A stretch of DNA of 64,000 bases, from NCBI GenBank assembly GCA_017654935.2, contig CM065699.1:22143251-22207250 (forward strand), in the 5' to 3' direction. Position 1 is the stretch's first letter. The number at the start of each line of letters is the position of its first letter. Shown in pieces: positions 24,201-33,625 of this stretch. This stretch comes from Phymorhynchus buccinoides (Eukaryota > Mollusca > Gastropoda > Neogastropoda > Raphitomidae). The translations under genes were made by a program, and so were the position numbers. The notes under the pieces were generated by a model. It ran no database searches. It saw only the letters and a program-made list of their open reading frames with translations, and had not been told where the DNA came from.

Positions 24201-25974
24201 TTAATACAAATACAACATAGAATATGCATTATCTTATACAATCAGATCATGACGAACGTACAATAATTTTACATGAGTAGTATACAAAAGTTCATATATA
24301 CAAAGGCACAAAAACGCAGTTCTTGAAAAGGGTACACAACTTACAGAAAGCACACACACACACATGCACACCATGTGACAGCCACTTCAGCATTTCACAG
24401 AAACTAAGTACAACTACAAGGGGGTGGAGAGGAGCGGATTGGTGGGGGAGGAATTGTGACCGTTGAAAAAAGTTGGTCTTCACAGCAGGCTTGAAGAAAG
24501 AAGTTGAAGGTAAGTGTCTGATATTGATGGGAAGTGTATTCCAGACAGTTGGTCCCTGAAAGTACAACATAACTGATTATGTCTCTCTCTCTCTCTCTCT
24601 GTGTTATACTACGTTGTATATTATGTTGTTTACAATAATTGTTCACGTTTTTATCTTTTTGTGTGGCTGTGTTCGATAATGAGAGATGGAGCATTGGGAT
24701 AGGTGGGTGACGGTGAGGGATAGGAATGTTTGTTCATATAAGCTTTTAATATTATATTCTTTAGTAAAAATTGTAAAGCGCTTAGAGCATTGATGAATAA
24801 GCGCTATAGAAATGTACATAATAAAGAAAGAATGAAAGAAAGAAAGAAGAAAGAAAACCTGAACGCACAGATAACCCGAACCAGCCATCAGAATAGTCTG
24901 AAGCTCAATCCTCTGAAAACCAAGGCCCCAGACTGTAAAAACACAACACTGAAATTAGTTCTGAACACCACGAAAAAGGCTTCATATAGTGACAAATCGC
25001 TTTTAAATGCTATTTAACACAAAGGATAGCACTCAATAAAAAGGCAAAACCTATGACAAGAGAAGCCAATCCTCTGTCAGAAATTCTTAATCCTCTGATA
25101 ATTCTGATGCCTGCTGAACACACAGTACCTGCATGCAGGCTTCGCAGTAAGGGTGGGAGCAGTCCAGACAGAAATGCTCTGCCTCTTTGGGGAAGGGCAT
25201 CTGCTTGGAGCAGGGGAAGCACACCTCCCCTTTGACGTCGCTCTCCTCTTTCGTCTTGGACACCTAATACCGAAATAATAATAATGATGAGGAATGTTTA
25301 TATAGCGCCCATCCTACTAAGTAGGATACAGGGCGCTTTAGCTACACATGTATAACAATACAGAAAAATAGGATAAAAACATGAAACAGAAATCCCATAA
25401 CATGAGCAGCAAGTGCAGATTCAAAACAATCAATAACAATAACTACTGAGTACTGTGCACTACTATAACTACTACTACTAGCACTAGCACTAGCACTACA
25501 ACTACTACTAGTAATACTATTACTAGTATTACTACTACTACTAGGCCTAATACAAGTTTGAATTGACACACAAATACAAGCATGAAATGAAATTATATTC
25601 ACATGATCATATATCAGTATCACATCCATGAACCCTTTTGATACACACAAACACACACATACACACACACACATACACGCACGCACACGCACACGTACCT
25701 CCGTCAGGCAGCTGGCCAGGTCCGTCATGATGAAGTTGCTGCGGAACTGGGTGCTCCACTGGGAGAGGGGTCGGAAGGGGTGAGGCGGGTAGATCTCCTC
25801 GCGGCACACAGGGCAGGTGAAGAAGTTCTGGCTGGGCCCCATGCGTATGTTCTCGATGTAGCCGTTGAGGCATCTCTGGCAAAAGGAGTGCAGGCAGGGC
25901 AGCATGCGCGGGTCGCTGTACGCCTCCAGGCAGATGGGGCACTTGATCACCGACTGAATCAGGGACTCAGCCAT
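18787..25974 (-). CDS. Gene A: TRIM-type RING/B-box protein with NHL-like propeller (4 exons)
   Basis: Four exons joined at phase 0 (25974-25699, 25263-25129, 23370-23257, 21207-18787) give a predicted 981-residue protein. Order: RING finger (residues 12-57), B-box 1 (107-148), B-box 2 (169-200), coiled-coil-like helical region (about 205-360), a long Ser/Thr/Pro-rich linker, and a C-terminal beta-propeller-like part (about 718-981) with NHL-type phrases such as GRLAVIDRANSRVKVV and DGKIIILDA. This is the plan of TRIM E3 ubiquitin ligases of the TRIM2/3/71 or TRIM56 type. The RING would recruit the E2 and the propeller would choose substrates or RNA. That function is known for the family and inferred here. 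The linker is longer than usual and I see no filamin domain. The GC-rich coding sequence contrasts with AT-rich introns. I do not assign an orthologue. Confidence 0.85.
21229..21650. repeat. 26 bp minisatellite, about 16 units, beside a splice acceptor
   Basis: The unit contains ggactttacacaacagcagg plus ggtgat. Units are almost identical, with one T-to-G-type change near the far end. The array begins about 20 bp upstream of the acceptor of gene A exon 4, so it sits where the branch point would normally lie. Confidence 0.95.
21720..21954. mobile_element. TTAA MITE, diverged CCCCTTGATTGCC-type copy
   Basis: TTAACCTATTCACTGCCA at the left and ggaaggagttaa at the right. The interior resembles 17961-18195 in order of motifs (agactcaatctgagaaaatg, gatatatatctttcc). 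The terminal repeats are eroded. It lies in gene A intron 3. Confidence 0.5.
21996..22457. mobile_element. TTAA MITE, sister of 7697-8326
   Basis: TTAACTCATTCAAGTTGTTCC at the left and gctaattagttaa at the right. It shares long stretches with 7697-8326 but has only one copy of the 31 bp motif (ttgttgtggttcgttgtggg). A short extra segment with CTA triplets near 22075-22090 interrupts it. It lies in gene A intron 3. Confidence 0.7.
22458..23256. other. Gene A intron 3 remainder, no gene
   Basis: Contains two phrases about 190 bp apart (tagggtaggtaggtactagg near 22733, and ctagggtaggtaggg near 22942) that look like ends of an unclassified repeat. No other feature is visible. Confidence 0.35.
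23257..23370 (-). CDS. Gene A exon 3: B-box 1 end and B-box 2 start
   Basis: A 38-codon phase-0 exon with acceptor ATATGCAG and donor GTGACT. The sequence is VHMSIPSCQKHSIVA and later HKHCSEHPEE. C169 and H172 (CSEH) start B-box 2, which is completed by exon 4. Confidence 0.85.
23416..23633. mobile_element. hAT-like MITE, CAGGGCTCCCA ends, copy 1
   Basis: It begins cacggctccca (one mismatch from the consensus end) and finishes tgggagccctg. The flanks carry aacag on both sides, a possible target duplication. The interior matches 29943-30172 (aacaaggggtcccagggact, gagggtcctagaggc). It lies in gene A intron 2, 45 bp from the exon 3 acceptor. Confidence 0.75.
23690..23855. mobile_element. MITE, 'CGGACTATAAG' family, short copy
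   Basis: The left end is cagactataaggcgcaccc. The right part reads aagcgcaggggtcttagtca and then actgccttatag. It is related to 14271-14989 without the nested element. Confidence 0.6.
24120..24570 (-). mobile_element. LINE 3' end, CR1/jockey-like tail
   Basis: The minus-strand frame contains FQGPTVWNTLPINIRH and SFFKPAVKTNFFQ, the usual C-terminal pattern of such reverse transcriptases. The 3' side has the hairpin-like tail tttatataacgcc...gcgctttacat followed by TAA/ATT triplets. Only the tail is present. Confidence 0.7.
24770..25350. repeat. 'Tatagcgc' tail repeats flanking gene A exon 2
   Basis: Short repeats of the type tgtaaagcgcttagagc...gcgctatag (about 24772-24815) and tttatatagcgcccatc...gggcgcttta (about 25290-25340). 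Similar pieces lie at 33235-33285 and, inverted, at 52190-52240. They look like 3' ends of LINE or SINE families. Confidence 0.5.
25129..25263 (-). CDS. Gene A exon 2: B-box 1
   Basis: A 45-codon phase-0 exon between a TATTAG acceptor and a GTACTG donor. It encodes VCFPCSKQ and then FCLDCSHPYCEACMQ, giving C107, C110, C124, C127, C132 and C135. The last ligands (H139, H148) come from exon 3. Too short and ATG-poor to stand out as an open frame. Confidence 0.85.
25699..25974 (-). CDS. Gene A exon 1: start codon and RING finger
   Basis: Starts at ATG (25974-25972), MAESLIQSVIKCPICLEAY, and runs 92 codons to GAG followed by a GTACGT donor. Zinc ligands: C12, C15, C28, H30, C33, C36, C54 and C57, the C3HC4 pattern (KCPIC, CLHSFCQRC, CPVC). 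All eight ligands are present. The open frame continues past the donor into CA-repeat intron sequence, which is not coding. Confidence 0.9.
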
Positions 25975-26720
25975 TGTTGATGTTGATGCTGACTGGTTGA
26001 TTCAGCTGTCTTGTTTTGTTTATTTTGACTGTGTTTTCAGCTTGTTTTTTGAGAATCTACCTCGGACCACCTGAACAATGTTCAGCAATACAGTTGTCAG
26101 AAATTACGCCATTTGCAACATGTTGGATCAGAATCGCAATCAGATAAGACAGACAGGGTTAAATACTTGGCAAAGGTGCAGTTTTGCTTCACACACACGC
26201 GCGCACACACACATACCAAACACACACACACACACACACACTAGTACACAAATAGTGCACACACATTTTCTGACTGAAAATGGTCATTAAGAGTACGAAG
26301 AGTAAGAAGTAACATTTTGCCTTGATCAGGAAAGGGATGGCTTAGGACTAAATAAAGATTATTTTTGTGAAACGGAAAGAACAAATTCAACCATGCATAA
26401 AAATTGAAGGCCAAGGACATGAATGAGGTACTTAAAGTTAAACTGCAACTTCAAATGCTTTCATTTTCTGCAGCAGAGATCACTTGAATTTGAAATTTAA
26501 CCAAGGCTATATTTTTATAAAATTCTCAACTCAACTTCAATTATGACACTTTCAGCCAAATGAAACTTTAAAAATATGGCAAACAACTCTCCTGTAAAAT
26601 ACTCTTCCAGGTGCCACGTAAGCAGGTTAGCAGTTCATACAGTCTGTCTGACAAAACTTGTGTAAGTTGTAATTATATGTAAAGGACATTTGGTTTAGGT
26701 CTATTGAAATTTCCTGTAAA
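25975..26720. other. Upstream region of gene A; no gene
   Basis: 5' flank of gene A on the minus strand. It contains a CA tract near 26190-26245. No convincing TATA box or other promoter element can be called by eye. Confidence 0.3.
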
Positions 26721-27090
26721 TTTTAAGAGTTCAACACAACATGATATGATATGAATTAAGGCTCTGTAGGCTTTTTGATAGCCTTTTGCCCTCTCCATAG
26801 TAATTTCATTATGTTAGTTGGTAATATCGGCGAAACCGATAGCTACTTAGCAGTTGTGTTAGTCTACTGATCCAACTTGGTCAGATTTACTGCATAAATA
26901 ATGCTCTGAAGTTGATTATCTAATAAATTTTGAAACGCATTTAATGATTTAGTATTTATTGCCTCGTTTGTAAGATCATTTCATGCATTAATTATCCGGT
27001 TAGTAAAGAAAGTGTGTGCCAATTTAGAGTTAGTGGTTTTCTTGAAGAGTTTATAATCATGTCCACGGGTTCTATTCTCCACACACAAAA
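26720..27090 (-). mobile_element. LINE 3' fragment between genes A and B
   Basis: Reading the minus strand gives ENRTRGHDYKLFKK, then HTFFTNRIINA with an in-frame stop where Trp is expected, then LNAFQNLLDNQLQ. This is the typical reverse-transcriptase C-terminus of LINE elements. The stop shows that it is dead. Confidence 0.75.
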
Positions 27091-27959
27091 TTAGTAGGCC
27101 TAAATGCTTGCATTCATTTCATCATCAGCTGAGTCAGAAGAAAAACAACAACAAAGGAAATAATATTTGTTACAAAACAGCACTTTTCTAAAGTCAATTC
27201 CTTTGATTAACTTCCCTGTACTGATTTCTACATTGGTATATTTCCAAATATGTTTACACTGACACTGTCTGTTCTACAGATCTATGTATAAATCAATAAT
27301 TGTTAAAGAATCCCCAAAGATCAGGAAAGGGAAAGTAGGTCAACAAAAATAGCACTGTTGCCACCCTAGTGTTGCAACATTGTTTTATGCCTCTGTAATT
27401 AAAATATTTACTCATATTTTTCGACCATATTGAATACAACATAAATTCATTAACTTTACAGCTCGTCACAATCCACCAAAACGAATAAACAAGGCTTGAA
27501 GCTTCACTTGAAAACTATCTTACGTGCAAGCCAAGAAATCGCAGACGCCAACACCAGACACAAAGGGGACGTCACTCGGTCAAACTTTCTCTGCATCTCC
27601 GATGGTGTTTCCCCGGTTGAGCTGCAACCTAACACCCCTGTTTACCTTTCTTGGACTTGCTTATTACATTTTTTTAGTGAAAATAACATAAATTGAAAAT
27701 AACTTGAATTAAAAATCTTCATTTTGCACACAAAAATAATAAGACATAAATCTATATTGATTTATGAAAATAATGCTTTCAAAGGAACCACAACCACCCG
27801 TGTGTTGTGTGTTGTTTGCAAAGAGTAGACAAACGCAGACAAAATGAACTCTTCCAATGCAGAAGTCTGAAGGTCAATGAAAAAGCGAAACTTAGGCCTA
27901 CTGTCTCTTGATCAGCTGCTGCATTTGTATTTTGGCATCTGTTGAAATATTTTGGCAGA
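27091..27959. other. Upstream region of gene B; no gene
   Basis: AT-rich 5' flank. A 66-codon frame at 27496-27696 has no recognisable motif. Promoter elements cannot be assigned by eye. Confidence 0.3.
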
Positions 27960-28016
27960 ATGGCGGATCGACGTGTGCGATTGTACTATTTTCCATCGTC
28001 TTTTTATTCTCAAATG
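27960..28016 (+). CDS. GDAP1: Gene B exon 1
   Basis: ATG at 27960, 19 codons, MADRRVRLYYFPSSFYSQM, then the donor GTAAGC. Phase 0. The matching first exon of gene C (51804-51748) has the same length and similar residues, which confirms the start. Confidence 0.9.
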
Positions 28017-31000
28017 GTAAGCGGCAAAGTGTCTGCAGTGCTCAATCCTGAGGCTGATGACAGTTTTCAATCAATGATTGACAAATAATTTAATTCCTAC
28101 TGACAGGAGAATCAAACGCCTTATCATGACATTATTAATATTATGATGATGAAATATGATGCCTTACCTTATGAATGAGTAAGTTATGTTGCTTACAGCA
28201 TGAACTGTACACAGCAAGAGCTCAGTGCAGATTTGTTGTTAGGATTAGGATTAGGATTAGGATTTAGGGACTCAAAACATAGCCGTAAGGCTTTCCTGTC
28301 CCATCTTTTAATTTATTTAGTTGTTTGTCTCGGTCTGTCGCACACTCAGTTTTTGTTAATATTATTCATCGTAATCATACATAACTGCCTTATAGTCATT
28401 CCATTCGTCGAGAAGGTTTTTAAAAATGTTAGTATTCTGTGCTCTTTTCATGTTAGGTGGTAATTTATTCCATACAGGTGCAACTCTGTTAGTAAAATAA
28501 AATTTTCTATTATTAGTCCTGCAGTGTTGAATAAATATTTTGTCGGTACTGTTCCTTGTTTTGTCAAAATCTGATATTGTGAATAAGTCATGTACATTTA
28601 GGTCATCTACACTATTAAATATTTTATAAGTTTGAATTAGGTCACCCCTAATTCTCCTTGCCTAATTCTTCTCTTTGGGGCCCACAATCATTTAATTGAT
28701 CATTCTGGCACCCTCATGAAAAAACAGGGTGGTCGGTCCCATTTGATAAAGGGCCTAAGCTGCTGCATGGACATAAAGGGGTGTTTAGGTTTTAGTGACC
28801 CAGCCAGCTCGTGCCTGCTGATTGGGTTTGAGCGTGATGCCTCGTCCTGGAAACAGCTAGGGTGTTGAGGGAGTGGGGGAGGCTGATGGGTTTATTGATG
28901 ATTCACCTGCACTGCTGACACACTGTGGGTGACAGCAGTGAAGGAGCAGAGGTCGTCCTGCCTCAATGTGTACAATTACTTCTAAATAAAGAAGTTGGTC
29001 ACTACCACAGAAGACGAAGAAGAGATCATTCCACTCCCTGGTGGTACTTGGGAGGAATGCGTTGCATAGGTATTTTGTGCAGCATTGTATTTGTAATTGT
29101 TTGAATTGAAGGCTGTGGCCATGCCGTTGCCGAGGAGGAAGAGACTCCAGCTTGGCTTGGAGGCTGGGGCAGTGCACAGCACTGGTGCTGATCTTGTGCA
29201 GCAAGGAGAGACTGGTCCTCTGCCATCTGCTCTCCAATGATTCCCAGCCCAGGTTTTCCAGCATGGTGTTTACACTGGACATTGGCCTGAACTGGCTGAG
29301 CACAAAGCGCGCTGTTCTGTGCTGGACTGCTTCCAGCCTTCCAATGTTCTCCTCCGTGTATGGATCCCAGACAGAGCACGCATACTTGAGCAAGGGACGT
29401 ACAAAGGCTTAGTAAGCTCATTCCTTGATGCTGGTGCTGCCGATCTTAAACTCCGCCTGAGGAATCCTAAGGTCTTATTTGCCTTGGCGCAGATGTTGTT
29501 TATGTGGCTGTCCTCATGCCGGCGGCTCACTGAACGGGCACTGGCTGACCAGGTCATTGATTTATAAATGTAAACTTTGTTTTAAGTGTTATGCGCAAGT
29601 TTTTCGCCGATTGATGATTAATTGCCACAAAAGTAGCCCTTTCGACTACTACGATTACGAAACAGAAAAAATAACCTGTTCCATGCAGGTGTCATTGTGT
29701 ACACATAATGACATATATGTATGTGTTTTCAGGTTGCAGTTACACTGAGGGAAAAGGAGGTGAAGTATGAGCCAGTCATAATCAACCTGCGCGCTGCGGA
29801 GCACCTTGAGGCGTGGTACATGCGCATGAACCCCTCAGGAGCGGTTCCCACTCTGCAGGACGGCGACAAAATCATCAAGGAAAGTGCAACCATCATCGAC
29901 TATGTAGATAAAGAATTTCCTTCAGGTAGGACATGTCATGTGCAGGGCTCCCACTCGTCCCACAAAACAAGGGGTCCCAGGGACTCCTTCACTTACACTA
30001 TGGTTACAGTATAGAGGGTCCTAGAGGTGGGATAGAGGGTCCCAGTGCCATTGCGAATGCTAAAAAGACATTTTCTGGTGCATCCCTGGGACCCTCGGCA
30101 CATTCTTTTAGAGGGTCCTTTAGAATTGTAGTACTTCATAGACCCCCCAAATGGGGGTCCCTGGGAGCCCTGCATGTGTGTATATGGGATAGGAAGGGGG
30201 GGGGGGGCAGGTGTGGGGGGGGGGGGGGGGGTGTGAGGTACGGTGGTACAGTAGGGTAAAGATGTGTGTGTATGCGCATATACTGTGTATGTTCGTATCT
30301 GTCTGTGTGTGCGTGTGAATGTGTGGACACATGATCAGTTGATTCTGTAAAGTGTGCATTAGAATTCAGTTACATGAACAGTGTGTGCATGATTAAAATG
30401 GGTTTAGTTCATATCATCTCTTATGTGGGTTATACATTTTGTACTTTCCCCCTCTAATTCTTAGCATATATATGTGACTGTATTCAAGTTGTCTTTGTCA
30501 GTTGTGCAAAAACAAAAGGTATAATAAAGTACAGTTTACTTTACCATGTTTTATTAATTATATTGACTTTTGCACCTAGATTGCTTCATTTGTGATGGTT
30601 TGATCTGAGAGTGAAAGAGTCAAACATTTGTTCCTGTATTTCTGTGTGTGATAACAGACAATAAACTAGTACCTAACTTGCTCTTGTGTTGATAGGGCAG
30701 GTGGGGGTCAATGCATCTATGGGTCCCATCGGCACCTTTGAGTGGGTTTTTTTCAATTTCATTTGTAAAAATGTGTTGATTTTGCGCTTAGCTTGCTTCA
30801 TCAGTAGTGGTTTGATCTGAGATAGTGAAACAGCTGTTTCTGTATATCGTCTGTGAAATTCAAAAACCTCATATCTCAATTTTTTTTTAGATAGATACAT
30901 AGTCAGCTCTCTCATTTTTCCCGCCACCTTCCACCAAAAGCTTGTATCTCTAACGACTTTCTATATGGGGTAAATGAGGTTGCGAAAATAGAAGAAAAAC

Positions 31001-33506
31001 TCAAATTCAGATCTAGTTAAAAACCTCATATCTTTTCAAGTCCAAACATTTTTTTTTTCAAAGTCATTTTAGCAAAATGCAGGACTATACTCGCAATGTC
31101 TTGAACAACAAATTCATCATAGTTAATCAATTGTGGTCAACGCGGTTAATTTTTAAAACATTTTTTGTCTCCATTTTTCTCAAAACTACCAAAATTGAGA
31201 TACAAGGTTTTTGAATTTCACCGACAATATATATTTCTCTCTGTGTGCTACCAGACAGTAAACTAGTACCTGACCTGAGCACAGAGATGGGCAGAGAGGT
31301 GTCCAAATGGCGCAGGGTGCTGGCCCAAGTTGAACCAGGGGTCATCACCTACGGTATTGCATGCCACCCCGACCTGTCTGTGTCTGGCTTCAAAATACCT
31401 GCCAGCCAGCAGAAGAGCCAAACTGGTCAGTGGGTCACAGTTTAGTGTTTGTCAGTGACATTGTCAGCTAATTATAAGCGTGCCAATCTACTACCGTAAT
31501 TGTTGGCTTATGTAAAGTATAAAACAGAACAATGTAATTTTTTTAACTGCACTTAATTAGAGTTCTAATGGCAAATGTCTGAAATGAATAACTTGCTTAC
31601 AGTATCAATGATCATAGAGGTGTCGTTTCTGTGGATTTTAACTTAAGCATAAAGGTTTAATTTGATTTTTTTTTTTAAAGTATTGGTGTTGGTATTTAGT
31701 ATATTCTAGTCACAGAGACTTATCTCTGTGAAATTCGGGCTGCTCTCCCCTGGAGAGCACGTTGGGGCAGGGCCTACAGGGGGGGGGGGGGGGATGCACA
31801 GGATGAGGGGGGGGGGGACACACTTGGAAAACCTAGCTATCAATCTGGCAAAGTGTCACCACTTGCTAAGTACTGAAAAAGAACATTAACCCTTTCACCG
31901 CCATTTTAGCACCGCATGTCACTAAAAGGCATCAAATCAGGACCTGTTATCCAAAGACCCTATTTTCTTTATTTTGGGAGGTAAGGATAGGCCTAATGTA
32001 TATATATATATATATATGTCACAGAGGAATTCGCAATATTGCAGATATTTTATTTTCTCTACCCAGTTAAGTTTAAAGGTATTTTTTGGCTGAAAAATGG
32101 CTGGCGGCGAAAGGGTTAATCACACCTTACCATTTTTTCCCCCATGGCTTTCATCTTCACTGAGCTAGTCACCACAATTACAAATCAAGTGTGGCAATCA
32201 AATTTTGTGCCTGTTTCTATCTATTTGTGTCTTATCTGCTGTAACTGTAAGCGCCTTCTCTGTAACCTAAATACAATTCCTTTTATATAGCTATAGTGTC
32301 CTATAGGACAAATATTGTGATGCACTGTACTTGTCACAGTCTTCACTTGCTATACTGCCATTGCTAATAACTATTAACAGAACTGATTTGGCTTGACAAT
32401 TTTTTGCAGATAATAATATAATAATTTGTATTTACATATCGCCGTCCGCATGCAAAAGAGACGTAACTCAGAATTGGTCACCTTCGATGTGTTGGACTTA
32501 CCAGTTGATCTAGACAAGCTGCATCATCTAACAAAGCTGTAAAACAACAATTTGCAAAGATAAAACACCGATGGTGACGCTAAAGGAACAAAAAATGACG
32601 TTATGTGGCCTGAAATGACCAAAATATTGAATTTCCATTCCTCATGTGAAGTGACGTCATTCGACTTACGTCTGTATTGCATGCGGGCGGCGATATAATC
32701 CATTGAAAATGCTCTATGTGCTTTACAATGACAAGGAAGGTACAGTGGAACCTCCTTTATAAGACCTTCAAAAATCATCCAAAATGAGGTCTTATAAGGG
32801 AGGGGTCTTATAACTAATAAGGGAAATACTTTTAGTACTTACAAAGAAGGGCAATGTCTCAAGAGAAGGTCTTATATGGAAGGGAGTCTTATAATGGGAA
32901 GTCTTATAAAGGAGGTTCCACTGTATTGAAATAAAAACAAATCATCAAAATTTGCGACAAGTAATAACAGCACAAAAAGAACATCACGAAAAGAAGATAA
33001 ACTTGATTATGGTGATGATGATGTTTGGGGGAGAATTGAAGAGAACAGTGCAATGGTGATGATGGTGTTTTTGTGTTATGGTGAAGAGATTATAAATTTC
33101 CTTTAACTTTCTCTTTCTAGCCACTTCTGTGTTTAAGTTTTTAGAGCTGATTTGAATTTTATTTCCATAAAAAAGAAACAACACAAAATTAAGTTTTGTT
33201 ATAATAATGATAATAATAATAATAATAATAATAGTACATTTATATAGCGCTTTACCTCAGATGAGCCCAAAGCGCTTTACAATCAATTTTTCATCAACAA
33301 AGGGACAACAAAAACAGCATTCAAGAATGACGCCAACCAGCAACAACACATATACAAAGCAACTCTCTCTCTCTCTCTAACACACACACATTTAACGACA
33401 CCGACTCGTTCATCCCCCATTCAGTAAGCCACAGCAACCGAGCCGCATGGACTGACCACATACACCAACACACATACACAAACACCCTCACACACAACAT
33501 ACGCAC

Positions 33507-33537
<31 letters not shown>

Positions 33538-33588
33538 TGCGTGCACACACAACCCACAAAACCAAAACACACACAAGCACACATGCAT

Positions 33589-33625
<37 letters not shown>

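Noticed and set aside
27496..27696. 66-codon frame upstream of gene B
   Set aside because: No motif and no splice link in phase to exon 1, which has its own ATG supported by the paralogue.
28230..28270. Possible interstitial telomere repeat
   Set aside because: The unit is TTAGGA, not TTAGGG, and only four or five copies exist.
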